DNA of 64,000 nt. It comes from Altererythrobacter aquiaggeris. GTDB lineage: Bacteria; Pseudomonadota; Alphaproteobacteria; Sphingomonadales; Sphingomonadaceae. The notes below the pieces were generated by a model that was not told where the DNA came from, searched no databases, and saw nothing but the letters and a program-made list of their open reading frames with translations. The stretch is taken from NCBI RefSeq assembly GCF_037154015.1, contig NZ_JBANRL010000001.1:1736001-1800000 (forward strand), read 5' to 3'. Below, piece after piece: positions 26,661 through 36,305 of this stretch (its first letter is position 1; every line of letters starts with the position of its first letter). A program made the translations under genes and the position numbers.

Positions 26661-27670
26661 GCAGCATCCGCGCCTTCTTGATCCTTGTCACAGCGACGTT
26701 GTCGCTCGCTCTTGCCTCGCCCGCCTCGGCCGATGCCGGGCCGGGCAAATGCACCGGGCAGTTCGTCAACCCGATCACCGACATCTGCTGGTCGTGCCTG
26801 TTCCCGATATCGGTTGGCGGGCTCGAAATCTGGCCGAGCAATCGTCCTGATCCCGACAATCCTGACTTGCCGGTCTGCCTGTGCGGTCTTCGCCCCGGCA
26901 TTGCCATGGGGTTCTGGGAGCCGGTGCGGCTCGCCGATGTCAGCATGAAGCCGTGGTGCTTCGTGAACCTCGGCGGGATGAAGCTCGATCCCGGCTTCGA
27001 TATCGGCTTCCGCTCCATCTCGGGGCCCTCGGCGGTGGGCGGCGCGAGCCAGTATTATTCGAGCTGGCACGTCCACTGGTATGCCTATCCGCTGATCTAC
27101 TGGATGGAGATCGTTGCCGATTTCCTGTGCCTCGAGCCGGGATCAATCGACATCCTCTACATATCCGAGATCGATCCGCTGTGGCAGGACAGCGAGCTCA
27201 CCGCGATCATCAATCCCGAGGCCGTGCTGTTTGCCAACCCGCTGGCGCTTGCCGCCTGCGCGGCGGATTGTGCTGCAGCGACCGCGAACCTGCCGCTCGA
27301 CGAGATGTTCTGGTGCGCAGGCTGCCAGGGATCGATGTACCCGATGAACGGCAACGTCTCGGCCTCGATCGGGCACGTCCAGGCCTCACGGCTCGTGCTT
27401 TCACGCTTCGCCTACAAGCTGCACCGCGAACTTGTCTCGTGGGGCACGATGGGATCGAAGGGCCTGTGCGGCAAATACCTGATGCCGGTGATGCGCAAGC
27501 AGCAATACCGCTTCCAGGCCACCAACCCCAATCCGGCAACCAAGGGCCGCTTCGCCTGCCCGCCCATCGGTGCCTCCACCACCTTCCAGTCCCCCGGACA
27601 GGTTATCCCCGCCATCGGCGAAGACATGGGATACCTCGTCTGGCGCAAGAGGAATTGCTGCGCATTATGA
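26657..27670 (+). CDS. traU: TraU, Cys-rich periplasmic DNA-transfer protein
   Basis: A 337-residue exported protein with many conserved Cys (CTGQFVNPITDICWSCLFPISVGG, CLCGLRPG, FWCAGCQGSMYP). The N-terminal TraU signature is very clear. It is needed for DNA transfer and, in some systems, pilus assembly. Disulfide formation probably depends on the DsbC-like and TraF proteins of the operon. 4-bp overlaps on both sides. Confidence 0.95.
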   Translation: MSSIRAFLILVTATLSLALASPASADAGPGKCTGQFVNPITDICWSCLFPISVGGLEIWPSNRPDPDNPDLPVCLCGLRPGIAMGFWEPVRLADVSMKPWCFVNLGGMKLDPGFDIGFRSISGPSAVGGASQYYSSWHVHWYAYPLIYWMEIVADFLCLEPGSIDILYISEIDPLWQDSELTAIINPEAVLFANPLALAACAADCAAATANLPLDEMFWCAGCQGSMYPMNGNVSASIGHVQASRLVLSRFAYKLHRELVSWGTMGSKGLCGKYLMPVMRKQQYRFQATNPNPATKGRFACPPIGASTTFQSPGQVIPAIGEDMGYLVWRKRNCCAL

Positions 27671-28422
27671 GAAACGCCTTCCCCCTGTTCGTCGTTATCA
27701 GCCTTGCGACTGCCGCCGCCATTGCTGCCGCCTCTGCGCAGGAGAGTTCGCCCGAGCTCGATCTTGCCGAGATTCGTGCACGCGCCAGTGAGCATAGTGC
27801 CGATGCCGAAGCGCTCGCCACGTCGGTGAGGACCAAGGCCGATGCGCTGGCAGAAGACGCGCGCACAGCTCAACATACGGCTCACGAAAATCGCGCAGCC
27901 TATGCTGCGTCCGCAGAAGCGACAGCCGATACTGGTCCGCTCGATCTGGATGGCATGATCCGCGCCCAGGCCGACGCCGAAGTGGCGGCGATGGGCGAGA
28001 CGCCCCGGTTCATTGCTTTTGCCTCGCTGGGAATGCCCGAGCCCTCATTGAAGGCGCTGGTTCGCGATGTCTCGAGAGCCGGCGGCGTCACCGTCCTGCG
28101 CGGATTTCCGCAAGGCGACAGCGCCCGCTTCAAGAAACGCATTGCCGCGATCTGGCGCGATGACAACGAAACAGGCGCGCTCGGGATCGACCCGCGCCTG
28201 TTCCGCGCCTTCGATATCGAGGTCGCTCCGAGCTTCGTGATGATCGCGAGCGACTTTGCCCCCTGCGACGGGTTCAACTGCAACGACATCCTTCCGCCGC
28301 ACGACCGCATTGCAGGCAATATCAGCGTTGCCGAAGTGCTCGGCACCTTCGCTTCAGGAGGCGGCCCGGGCGCGCAGCTCGCACGCATGCATCTCCGTCG
28401 CCTCGAAGGAGAGCGGCGATGA
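27667..28422 (+). CDS. trbC: TrbC, F-type pilus assembly protein
   Basis: A 251-residue exported protein. After a signal peptide and an Ala/Glu-rich helical stretch (about 30-100) comes the TrbC domain: FIAFASLGMPEPSLKALVRDVSRAGGVTVLRGFPQGD. This is the F-type TrbC, not the P-type pilin of the same name. The ATG at 27667 overlaps the traU stop; a much longer open frame upstream is antisense-like noise inside traU. Confidence 0.92.
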   Translation: MRNAFPLFVVISLATAAAIAAASAQESSPELDLAEIRARASEHSADAEALATSVRTKADALAEDARTAQHTAHENRAAYAASAEATADTGPLDLDGMIRAQADAEVAAMGETPRFIAFASLGMPEPSLKALVRDVSRAGGVTVLRGFPQGDSARFKKRIAAIWRDDNETGALGIDPRLFRAFDIEVAPSFVMIASDFAPCDGFNCNDILPPHDRIAGNISVAEVLGTFASGGGPGAQLARMHLRRLEGERR

Positions 28423-30140
28423 GGCTCACACAATCGCTTCGCCTGGGATTGCTCGCCATTCTCGCCGTCGCTGCGCCGCTCTCCGCGCAGCAACAGGACG
28501 CGCGGGCCGACGGCAAGGCCTTTGGCGAAAGCCTGCGCGGCGAAGCACAAGACGCTGCCAGATCGCAGCCCGACGCAACCACCCTCCCCAATTATGATCG
28601 CAATGCCGTCCGCGACCTCGAAACGCTCGCCGATGATCCCGACCGGATCGAGAGCAATGCGGCAGCGGCAGCCACCGGACACCAAGGCTATCGCGCCATG
28701 CGCGACAGCATCGCCAACCGTGCGCGTTTCGACAGCCAAGACATTGAAGACGTGATCGCGCGAAGCCTCGCGATCAACGAGACGCCGCTCGACTACACCA
28801 GCGGCATGGACATCTCTGGCGGCCAGGGCAATTGCGTTCCGTTGCCGCCCGGCTCGGGCTCGGCGGGAACCTACACCGCCACCTGCAACACCGGCACGCG
28901 GATCGATCAGTCGGCGGGCCAATGCGCGGTGCCGCTTGTCGCCAATGTGACCCAGCGCCAGCAATGGCACTACCTCTGCAACGACACCGGCATCTACCAA
29001 GGCCTACCATGGTGCGCGGCATTCGATGGCGGCTCGTGCCGCATATCCGGCTATCGCCCCGGCCCGTGTCTCCAGTGGTGGGACAACGGGTTCAACCGGT
29101 TTTGCTCCGAGCCGGGCGATCCGATTGCAGAGATTTCCTGCGATGCGCCCGATACGCGCTACACGCACTATGCGGTGACCACCGACAGCACGGTTGATAC
29201 CGTCCCCAACGAGAGCCAGTGCACGGGCTTTGCCGACAATGGTGATTGTACGCTCGATGCCGAGATCTGCACCGATGCCGATCCGCAGACACGGGTGATC
29301 GACGGTGTCTCGGTTACGCGGCCGTGCTGGGAATGGCAGCGCAGCTACACCTGCACATCGCGCGAGGCGGCGACCGACTGTTCGGACATCGAAAGCCAGG
29401 GCACCTGCCGGTTCATCGGCGAGGAATGCCTCACCGACGAGACGCCCTGCGAGACCTGGGAGCGCATCTACGAATGCTTCCTCCCCGGAACTGACAGTTC
29501 CACCCAATATGTCTGCGACGGCGATGTCTATTGCATTGATGGCAGCTGCGAGACGATCGAGCGCACCGCCAATGACGAGTTCAAGGATGCGGCGGTCGCA
29601 TTGCACGCCATGGACGAGGCGCGCGGCCAGTTCGATCCGAACACGCTGACACTGTTCCGCGGCACGCGCAACACCTGCTCGTCCAAGGTCTTCGGCGTCC
29701 TCAACTGCTGCAAGGGCAAGGGCTTCCCGCTCATCCCCGGAATCAGCCTGCTGGTCGCGCTCGGCTGCAATCGCGAGGAAGTGCTGCTCCACCAGCGCGA
29801 TGCGCAGGGGCTGTGCGCTTATGTGGGTACCTATTGTTCGGACAAGTTCCTCGGCGTCTGCCTTACCAAGAAGAAGGTCTATTGCTGCTTCGAGAGCAAG
29901 CTGTCGCGGATCCTGCAGGAACAGGGCCGCCGACAGCTCCCCAAGCCGTGGGACAAGCCCAAAGAAGAACAATGCGAGGGGTTCACCCTCGCCGAGTTCG
30001 CCCGGCTTGATTTGAGCCGGATGGATTTCAGCGAGGTCTATGCCGAGTTCACAGATGCCGCACGGCTGCCCGACGAACTCGAAACGAGCATCCTCATCCA
30101 GCAGAAGATCGACGACTATTACGCAAGGGGTGGCCAATGA
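28419..30140 (+). CDS. traN: TraN, Cys-rich outer-membrane mating-pair stabilisation protein
   Basis: A 573-residue exported protein with a signal peptide and several dozen Cys spread over residues 130-520, as in TraN adhesins. The N-terminal half has a Ser/Asp-rich helical region. The C-terminal third has FKDAAVALHAMDEARGQF and KVFGVLNCCKGKGFPLI, family hallmarks. It is exposed on the donor surface and stabilises contact with the recipient; its variable middle would set host preference. Overlaps trbC and traF by 4 bp. Confidence 0.94.
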   Translation: MRLTQSLRLGLLAILAVAAPLSAQQQDARADGKAFGESLRGEAQDAARSQPDATTLPNYDRNAVRDLETLADDPDRIESNAAAAATGHQGYRAMRDSIANRARFDSQDIEDVIARSLAINETPLDYTSGMDISGGQGNCVPLPPGSGSAGTYTATCNTGTRIDQSAGQCAVPLVANVTQRQQWHYLCNDTGIYQGLPWCAAFDGGSCRISGYRPGPCLQWWDNGFNRFCSEPGDPIAEISCDAPDTRYTHYAVTTDSTVDTVPNESQCTGFADNGDCTLDAEICTDADPQTRVIDGVSVTRPCWEWQRSYTCTSREAATDCSDIESQGTCRFIGEECLTDETPCETWERIYECFLPGTDSSTQYVCDGDVYCIDGSCETIERTANDEFKDAAVALHAMDEARGQFDPNTLTLFRGTRNTCSSKVFGVLNCCKGKGFPLIPGISLLVALGCNREEVLLHQRDAQGLCAYVGTYCSDKFLGVCLTKKKVYCCFESKLSRILQEQGRRQLPKPWDKPKEEQCEGFTLAEFARLDLSRMDFSEVYAEFTDAARLPDELETSILIQQKIDDYYARGGQ

Positions 30141-30949
30141 CCCATTTCAATCGATTGGCAGCACTCGCCCTAAGCCTGACTGCCCTTCCCGCCAACTCGG
30201 CCCATGCCCCGGAGAAGCAGGCTTCCACATCGACCAACTCGGCCGATGCGCTCTACTGCGAAAAGCGCAGGCTCGGCTACTGGTTCTACTGCGTGAAGCC
30301 TGCTCCCATTGAAGAGCCACAACAGCCTGAAGCCGAGCCCGTCGCGGCGACGCAGGAACTCGATGCGATCACATCCGAGCTGCGCGAGTTGAAGGCGCGC
30401 GCGATCCTCTATCCGACCGAAGCCAATGTCGCGGCCTATATCCGTTTCCAGCGGGCGCAGCTCGACCGCGCCTCGCTGTTTTCCGATGTCTGGCAGCGGG
30501 CCATCTGGCAGGATCCGGACCTCGACTACACGCTTGAACGCCCCGTCGGAGCGGTCGCCAAGAAGCAGTGGCAGGATGCCCGCAGCGCGGAGCGCGATCA
30601 CGTCATGGCAACGCTCTCGCAGCGCTACGGCCTGTTCTATTTCTTCAGTTCGACCTGCGGCCCGTGCGAAGTGATGGGCCCGATCGTCAAAGGCGTCGCC
30701 GATCGCTGGCGCATCACCGTGCGCGCTATCTCGACCGATGGCGGACCGTCGCGCCAATTCCCGGACTACAAGGTCGAGACCAACCAGCGCGCCAGACTTG
30801 GGCTTGAAGGCAAGGCGACCCCGGCGCTCGTGCTGTGGGACAGCGTGACCAAGCGACCGATCCCGATCGGTTACGGCGTGCTCTCGGCCGACGAGCTCCA
30901 GGACCGCATCTACCTCCTCACCTCGAAGGAAGCCGGACATGATTACTAG
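30137..30949 (+). CDS. traF: TraF, F-type thioredoxin-like pilus assembly protein
   Basis: A 270-residue exported thioredoxin-fold protein. It retains an active-site pair, CGPC at 174-177 (FFSSTCGPCEVM), which F-plasmid TraF lacks. The N-terminal half has KRRLGYWFYC, the typical TraF start. It likely works with the DsbC-like protein to fold TraN, TraU and TraH. Overlaps traH by 11 bp. Confidence 0.92.
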   Translation: MTHFNRLAALALSLTALPANSAHAPEKQASTSTNSADALYCEKRRLGYWFYCVKPAPIEEPQQPEAEPVAATQELDAITSELRELKARAILYPTEANVAAYIRFQRAQLDRASLFSDVWQRAIWQDPDLDYTLERPVGAVAKKQWQDARSAERDHVMATLSQRYGLFYFFSSTCGPCEVMGPIVKGVADRWRITVRAISTDGGPSRQFPDYKVETNQRARLGLEGKATPALVLWDSVTKRPIPIGYGVLSADELQDRIYLLTSKEAGHDY

Positions 30950-32375
30950 CATTCGCAATGCAGCGCTGACCCTCGCCGCCGCCAGCATGGTTGCTTCACC
31001 TGTCGCAGCAAATGTCGGCGACAGCATGGACCGCTTCATGGACGACATGGGCGCGGCAGCGAACGTCACCGGCCCGACCGCCTTCGAAGGCCAGTCGGCA
31101 GGCTATTACAGCCTCGGCAATGTCTGGACACGCTTCCCGCAGAAGACCACCAACATCACCAACCTACAGCTGCCCCGCGCCCGCGCTGGCTGCGGCGGGA
31201 TCGACATCTTCGCCGGGTCCTTTTCCTTCATCAACGCCAGCGAGATGGTCGCGCTGATGAAGGCGGTCGCCAACAACGCGGTCGGCTTCGCCTTCAGCCT
31301 CGCGATCGATACCGTCTGCCCCGAGTGCAACAAGATCATGCAGGAGTTCAGTCAAAAGGCGCAGCTCATGAACAATCTCTCGATCAACTCCTGCGAAATG
31401 GCGCAGGGGCTGGTCGGCGGCCTCTGGCCCAAGGGCGATCTCGCCGACAAGGCAATCTGCGAAGCGATCGGCAATTCCGAAGGCATCTTCACCGACTATG
31501 CTGCGGCGAAGCATGGCTGCGGCACGCGCGGCCAACGCGCCTCGACCAACGAGGGCGCTGGTACCGATTATGCCGACGTCAATCCGGGCGTAGCGCGCAA
31601 CTACACTTGGCACGTCCTCAAAAAGAGCGCCTTCTTCAATCCGGGTGGTACCTTTGACCGCGAGCTTGCCGAATACGCCATGACGCTCATCGGCACGGTG
31701 ATCTACGCGCCGCCCAAGGACGATGAGGGAGGCAAGTTCGTGCCTTTCGCAGGCGATGCGTCCTCGACGCTGGTGAGCGCGCTGCTCGACGGGACGCAGG
31801 GCCAGACCGTGCGCGTGTTCCGCTGCGACGAGACCGATCTCTGCCTCAATCCGACCTTTGAGCAAATGAGCCTCTCGAACGCCAAGGCGATCCGCCCGCG
31901 CGTCGCGCTCCTCATCGGCAACATGGTCGATGCAATCCGCACCGACACCGCGATCGGCAATGCCGAGAAGGAACTGCTGCAGGTCGCCTCGGTCCCTTTG
32001 TACAAGATTCTCACGGTGCAGGCCGCCTATGGCCGCGGCATGCCGACCGACGACCGCGACACCCTCGCCGAGATCGCCAGCATCGACCTCCTCTATGCAA
32101 TTCTCGACCGCATCGTGTCGGAAGCCGGGCGCTCGATGGCGAGCTTCATCGCCGCCGACGAAGCCAAGCTTGCGATCTGGCGCGGCCAGATTGCCGAGGT
32201 ACGTTCTGGCCTCGTCCTGCGTCAGGCGACGGGACAGGCCAAGGTCTCGGCGATCATGCAGATCATCGAGAAGACCGCGATGATCGAGAACGCGCTTGCC
32301 GCCTCGATGTCGCCCTCGATGTCCGCCGCGCTCGACTGGTCGCGCGGGCTCCAGTCGCGCTCGATCGTCCCCTGA
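30939..32375 (+). CDS. traH: TraH, periplasmic pilus assembly protein
   Basis: A 478-residue exported protein with a signal peptide (AALTLAAASMVASPVAAN) and the family blocks GDSMDRFMDDMGAAANVTGP, CGGIDIFAGSFSFINASEM and SINSCEMAQGLVGGLWPK. It interacts with TraF, TraU, TraW and TrbC in the outer-membrane pilus assembly complex. Followed by traG after a 10-bp gap. Confidence 0.95.
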   Translation: MITSIRNAALTLAAASMVASPVAANVGDSMDRFMDDMGAAANVTGPTAFEGQSAGYYSLGNVWTRFPQKTTNITNLQLPRARAGCGGIDIFAGSFSFINASEMVALMKAVANNAVGFAFSLAIDTVCPECNKIMQEFSQKAQLMNNLSINSCEMAQGLVGGLWPKGDLADKAICEAIGNSEGIFTDYAAAKHGCGTRGQRASTNEGAGTDYADVNPGVARNYTWHVLKKSAFFNPGGTFDRELAEYAMTLIGTVIYAPPKDDEGGKFVPFAGDASSTLVSALLDGTQGQTVRVFRCDETDLCLNPTFEQMSLSNAKAIRPRVALLIGNMVDAIRTDTAIGNAEKELLQVASVPLYKILTVQAAYGRGMPTDDRDTLAEIASIDLLYAILDRIVSEAGRSMASFIAADEAKLAIWRGQIAEVRSGLVLRQATGQAKVSAIMQIIEKTAMIENALAASMSPSMSAALDWSRGLQSRSIVP

Positions 32376-32385
32376 GGCGAGCGCC

Positions 32386-35088
32386 ATGGTCGAGATCTTC
32401 ACCACCGGCGGCGGCGAGTACATCGTCAATGTCCTCAACGCCGTCGCCGCATGGACTGGCGCAGGCGGTTACAAGAGCCTGATTCAGGTCGCGCTGGTGA
32501 TGGGGTTCGCGCTTGCGGTCATCGTCGTTGCGTTTAACCAGAACTGGCGCGCCTGGCTAAATTGGTTCCTCGGCGCGACGCTCATCTACATGTGCTTGAT
32601 GGTGCCGCGGATGGATGTGCAAGTCACCGACCGGGTCAATCCGAGCCTCGCTCCGGCCACGGCTGCGAACGTCCCGCTCGGACTTGCCCTGATGGCAAGC
32701 TTCACCAGCCAGGCGGGCGACTATTTGACGCGCTCAGCCGAGACGGTATTCGGGCTTCCCGACGATCTTAACTACTCAAAGAACGGCATGATCTACGGCG
32801 CGCGGCTGCTCGAGGCGACGCGATCCCTGCGCATTGCCGATCCCGAATTCGCTGCCAATTTCGACGAGCATGTGCGTCAATGCGTATTCTACGACCTGCT
32901 GCTCGGTCGCTACTCGATGAAGGAACTATCGGAGAGCAACGATATCTGGGCGACCATTGCACCCGGCAGCGCGGCCCGTGCACAGAAGTTCCTGACCCGC
33001 CAGGCCGATAACAGTGTCACTGCATCGATCGTCACCTGCCGCGAGGCCTACACCGCGCTCTCGAACCAGTGGGCGGGCATGATCGAGGCAATGACGCTCG
33101 TTGCCGGACGCCAGCTCTATCCCAAGCAGACCGAAGCGCTCGCCAGGGCCAAGCTCATCGCCGATCTACCGGTGGCCTACCAGTATCTCACCGGCATCTC
33201 GAAGGATGCGAGCAGCATTTTCCGCCAGGTGCTGACCATCAACGCGATGAACCAGGCAATGCACGGCTTTGCCGGGGCAAGCGGCGCATCGAGCGTCGAT
33301 GTTTTCGCGCAGACCCGCGCCGATATCCAGACCGAGCGAACCTATTCCTCGATCGCGCACAATGCGATGAAATGGGTGCCGATCCTCAATGTTGTGCTGA
33401 CGGTCGTCTTCTACGCGCTCTTCCCGGTGCTTTTTCCGCTGTTCCTCATGCCAAGGACCGGCCCGATCGCGCTGCGCGGCTATGCCACGGGGTTCTTCTA
33501 CCTTGCGGCTTGGGGACCGCTCTTCGTCATCCTCCACATGATCCTGATGCTGAAAGGTGCTGGCGATGTTGCGGCAGCGGGCGGCGCGAGCGGGCTTACG
33601 CTCGCGACCTTCTCGGGCATGACCGACGTAAACAACGATATCGGCGTTCTTGCCGGCTATCTTGTCGCCTCAATCCCGTTTCTTGCAGGCGGCGTCGCTC
33701 GCGGCGCGATGGCGATCTCGGGCCAGGCCACAAGCTATCTTAATCCGAGCCAGAACGCCGCCGAGGAAGCGGCGCGTGAGGCCAGCACGGGCAATGTCTC
33801 GCTCGGCAACACCAATCTCGAAAATTCGAGCGTGTTTTCGCGCCAATTCGCGCAGGGCAGCCTCGCGCCAAACATCGCCTATGGCGCAGCGCAGACGAGA
33901 GGATTTGGCGAGAGTGGCACGCAGACAACCGGCTTTCCGCAGGCAGAATTCGCGACTGTGCCGACGTCGAGTTATCCGTTCACGCCAACGCTTGGGCAGG
34001 ATTTCTCGAGCAGGCTGTCGACCATGGCGAGCGAAAGCCGCAGCCAGAGTGAGACCTTCTCCAACCTCGCGCAGCAATCGACCAGTTCGGCGGTCACCCG
34101 CTTCAGCGAATTGCGCGATGCCTACACGCGTTCGCGCTCGAACGAGAGTGTCAGCGGCACTTCCAACAGCGACAGCATCGGCAGCGCATTCAGCGAAGTC
34201 GACAATGCCTCGAAGACGCTGCAGCAGCAATTCGGGCTTTCGCGCCGCGCGGCTGATGACATCACAGTGTCGTGGTTCTTGAATGGAGATGGAGCTCTTG
34301 GTCTCAAGGGAGAAAGAGGCGCAGGATCGGCAAGTCTTGGCGTTAAGGGCGGTCGCAACCAGAGCTGGACCGACAGCGATATCGGAATCGCATCCGAGGA
34401 CCGGTCACGGATCATGGGCGCTCTGCGCCAGATCTCGGACAGCCGTAGCTGGTCGAACACGCGCGAAGGTTTCCTGCGCGAGACGAGTTCGAGTTCCGAG
34501 GCACTGGTGTCAAGCAGTTCGGCCGGCATCACAACCTCGATCACCGAAGCGCAGAGCTATGCGCGCGAAGCACGCCGCGCCGAAGAGATCGCCAGCCGTC
34601 TCGAAAACCAGGCAAGCTGGTACGAAAGCGCCAATGCCGCTGGCACGCTCAACCTCAGCCAGACCTATCGCGAATGGGGCATGGCGGAGATCGATGCCAA
34701 CCGCGATTACTACGGCCAGGTCCGCTTCGACGATATCGATTTCCAGATGAGCGCGCGCGGCCAGCAGCTCCAGACGCGGTTCGTCGAGAGCTACGCCGAT
34801 CAGCTCAATGAGGACATCGCTAGCGAACTCGTGCTGCCTGATAGCGCGCCTGTCGTGCGCCCCTCGGTGAGTAGCGCAAGCGGCGTTCGCGGGTCGGTCA
34901 GTATTGGCGGAGTGCCCGGTTCGCTCGCAGAACCTTCGAGTGAACGTGACGACATAGCGCGCGATGTCGAACGGGTGCAGCAACAGGGTGAGCGACGGGT
35001 GGGAAGCGTCAAAGGCTATCTCGACCGAAAGACGCGCGATGCTAAGGGCGCGTCTGCGGAGGCAGCCGACGACGTGAAGGAGTGGTAG
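32386..35088 (+). CDS. traG: TraG, mating-pair stabilisation and pilus assembly protein
   Basis: A 900-residue inner-membrane protein. The N-terminal half (about 1-450) has several membrane helices and the conserved start VEIFTTGGGEYIVNVLNAVAAW. The C-terminal half is a long Ser/Gln/Ala-rich periplasmic domain. In F the N-terminal part serves pilus assembly and the C-terminal part mating stabilisation and entry exclusion. The ATG at 32386 follows traH; the earlier open frame lies inside traH. Last gene of the tra operon. Confidence 0.94.
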   Translation: MVEIFTTGGGEYIVNVLNAVAAWTGAGGYKSLIQVALVMGFALAVIVVAFNQNWRAWLNWFLGATLIYMCLMVPRMDVQVTDRVNPSLAPATAANVPLGLALMASFTSQAGDYLTRSAETVFGLPDDLNYSKNGMIYGARLLEATRSLRIADPEFAANFDEHVRQCVFYDLLLGRYSMKELSESNDIWATIAPGSAARAQKFLTRQADNSVTASIVTCREAYTALSNQWAGMIEAMTLVAGRQLYPKQTEALARAKLIADLPVAYQYLTGISKDASSIFRQVLTINAMNQAMHGFAGASGASSVDVFAQTRADIQTERTYSSIAHNAMKWVPILNVVLTVVFYALFPVLFPLFLMPRTGPIALRGYATGFFYLAAWGPLFVILHMILMLKGAGDVAAAGGASGLTLATFSGMTDVNNDIGVLAGYLVASIPFLAGGVARGAMAISGQATSYLNPSQNAAEEAAREASTGNVSLGNTNLENSSVFSRQFAQGSLAPNIAYGAAQTRGFGESGTQTTGFPQAEFATVPTSSYPFTPTLGQDFSSRLSTMASESRSQSETFSNLAQQSTSSAVTRFSELRDAYTRSRSNESVSGTSNSDSIGSAFSEVDNASKTLQQQFGLSRRAADDITVSWFLNGDGALGLKGERGAGSASLGVKGGRNQSWTDSDIGIASEDRSRIMGALRQISDSRSWSNTREGFLRETSSSSEALVSSSSAGITTSITEAQSYAREARRAEEIASRLENQASWYESANAAGTLNLSQTYREWGMAEIDANRDYYGQVRFDDIDFQMSARGQQLQTRFVESYADQLNEDIASELVLPDSAPVVRPSVSSASGVRGSVSIGGVPGSLAEPSSERDDIARDVERVQQQGERRVGSVKGYLDRKTRDAKGASAEAADDVKEW

Positions 35089-35094
35089 CGAGCC

Positions 35095-35304
35095 TTAGAG
35101 GACGAGGTCGTAAACTATTACAAAGGCAACAAATGCGAAGAGCCCCGCAAAGATCAAAATCAGCTTCAGCCGCCCCCACGGGTCAGCCCAGGTCTTTTTC
35201 CAGGTATAGGATGTGACGCGGTTCTCGGCGATCGCGCGATCAATTTCGCGAAAGCCTTCCCAGTCCTTGTTGTCCTTGGGTGGCGTGTTTCGAGGTCCGC
35301 TCAT
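35095..35304 (-). CDS. small membrane protein of unknown function
   Basis: A 69-residue protein: charged soluble N-terminus (SGPRNTPPKDNKDWEGFREIDRAIAENRVTSYTWKKTW) then a single membrane helix at the C-terminus (LILIFAGLFAFVAFVIVYDLVL). It is convergent to traG, its stop 6 bp from the traG stop. No family recognised. The longer open frame upstream runs antisense through the thermonuclease gene and is not credible. A tail-anchored topology near traG could suit an exclusion or assembly accessory, but that is a guess. Confidence 0.6.
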   Translation of the reverse strand: MSGPRNTPPKDNKDWEGFREIDRAIAENRVTSYTWKKTWADPWGRLKLILIFAGLFAFVAFVIVYDLVL

Positions 35305-35461
35305 CGCTTTTTCTCCTTCGCGAGAATAGGAGCCCCCCTCTTCTCCACTCTTCCGGCTGATGTTTGCACGAAAGTAGCTCAAAACTATCGGGAAAGCGAG
35401 TTCGCAAGGCTTGGCGATGTTCACGGAAAGTGAAAGAACACGCGATAGTGAAGAGCGGATC

Positions 35462-35989
35462 ATGAGCACGAACGAACCATCAGAACCAAACGTCTTCGAC
35501 TTCCGCGACGAACTGGTCCGGCAGAAGCGGGACAAGCGGCGCAAACTCTTGCTCCTCATTTTGGGCGGATTGTTCGCTGGGGTTCTCGGGGGCGTGATCG
35601 GGATCAATTGGCCCTTCGGTTCCGCTAGCGCCGAGGCGCGAACGACACATACCTTTGGGGTCTGCGGGATGATTAGGAAGACCTGTGTGGTCGATGGCGA
35701 TACGATCTGGCTCGAAGGCGTGAAGATCCGCGTGGCAGACATCGACACGCCCGAAATCTCGCAACCCAGATGCGACTACGAATACGACCTCGGTATCAAC
35801 GCACGCGACCGGCTGGTTGTCCTGCTCAACCAAGGCGAATTCTCCGCAGTACCGGTCGGCTATCGTGACGAAGACCAGTATGGCCGCAAGCTGCGTGTGC
35901 TGATGCGTGACGGACGCTCTCTGGGCGATCAACTGGTTGCCGAAGGTCTTGCCCGGACCTGGACCGGGCGCCGGGAGCCATGGTGCTGA
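35462..35989 (+). CDS. membrane-anchored thermonuclease-like (SNase) protein
   Basis: A 175-residue protein with a basic cytoplasmic N-terminus, one membrane helix (about 28-48) and a staphylococcal-nuclease fold. VVDGDTIWLEGVKIRVADIDTPE carries Arg90, Asp95, Thr96 and Glu98, equivalent to R35, D40, T41 and E43 of the S. aureus enzyme, and QYGRKLRVLMRDG supplies the second Arg region, so the catalytic site looks intact. The ATG at 35462 follows GAAGAG. Topology suggests a periplasmic nuclease. SNase-like genes are seen beside tra loci, but the role in transfer is not known to me. Confidence 0.85.
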   Translation: MSTNEPSEPNVFDFRDELVRQKRDKRRKLLLLILGGLFAGVLGGVIGINWPFGSASAEARTTHTFGVCGMIRKTCVVDGDTIWLEGVKIRVADIDTPEISQPRCDYEYDLGINARDRLVVLLNQGEFSAVPVGYRDEDQYGRKLRVLMRDGRSLGDQLVAEGLARTWTGRREPWC

Positions 35990-36120
35990 TGCGTGTTTGG
36001 CCGGATAGAGACGAACCGCTGGCGAGCGGCAAGAACGAGTGGAAACTGAAGCTTGAGGCCTGGCTTCTCGGCATTCCGATCGCCTTCGGTATCGCGGTAG
36101 CTATCTGGTCGCTGTTTTGA
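35989..36120 (+). CDS. 43-residue single-span membrane protein
   Basis: A tiny frame, MRVWPDRDEPLASGKNEWKL..., with a charged N-terminus and one C-terminal hydrophobic helix (LLGIPIAFGIAVAIWSLF). It starts in a TGATG junction with the SNase stop and its stop overlaps the next gene's TTG start, the pattern of translational coupling. An ATG three codons earlier (35980) is possible. No family recognised. Confidence 0.5.
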   Translation: MRVWPDRDEPLASGKNEWKLKLEAWLLGIPIAFGIAVAIWSLF

Positions 36121-36305
36121 CACTCAATCGCGACCAGGAATTGTGGGGAATGGCACTCTGGGTCGAGAAGCATCACGGCGATGAAGCCCGTGATTTCATC
36201 GTTGCGAAGATCGAGCAGCTGGCCCTTGCGAACGAGCCGGAAGGGGTAAAACTTTGGGAGGAAGTTGCGCGTCGCCTCGAGCAGCTTGGCGAGCGCACTT
36301 CTTAA
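36117..36305 (+). CDS. small soluble protein of unknown function
   Basis: A 62-residue helical protein (NRDQELWGMALWVEKHHGDEARDFIVAKIEQLALANEPEGVKLWEEVARRLEQL) with a TTG start overlapping the preceding stop (TTGA). The amphipathic, charged make-up looks like a real small protein and it seems coupled to the SNase-small membrane pair. It overlaps an opposite-strand gene by 110 bp at the 3' end. Function unknown. Confidence 0.55.
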   Translation: MTLNRDQELWGMALWVEKHHGDEARDFIVAKIEQLALANEPEGVKLWEEVARRLEQLGERTS

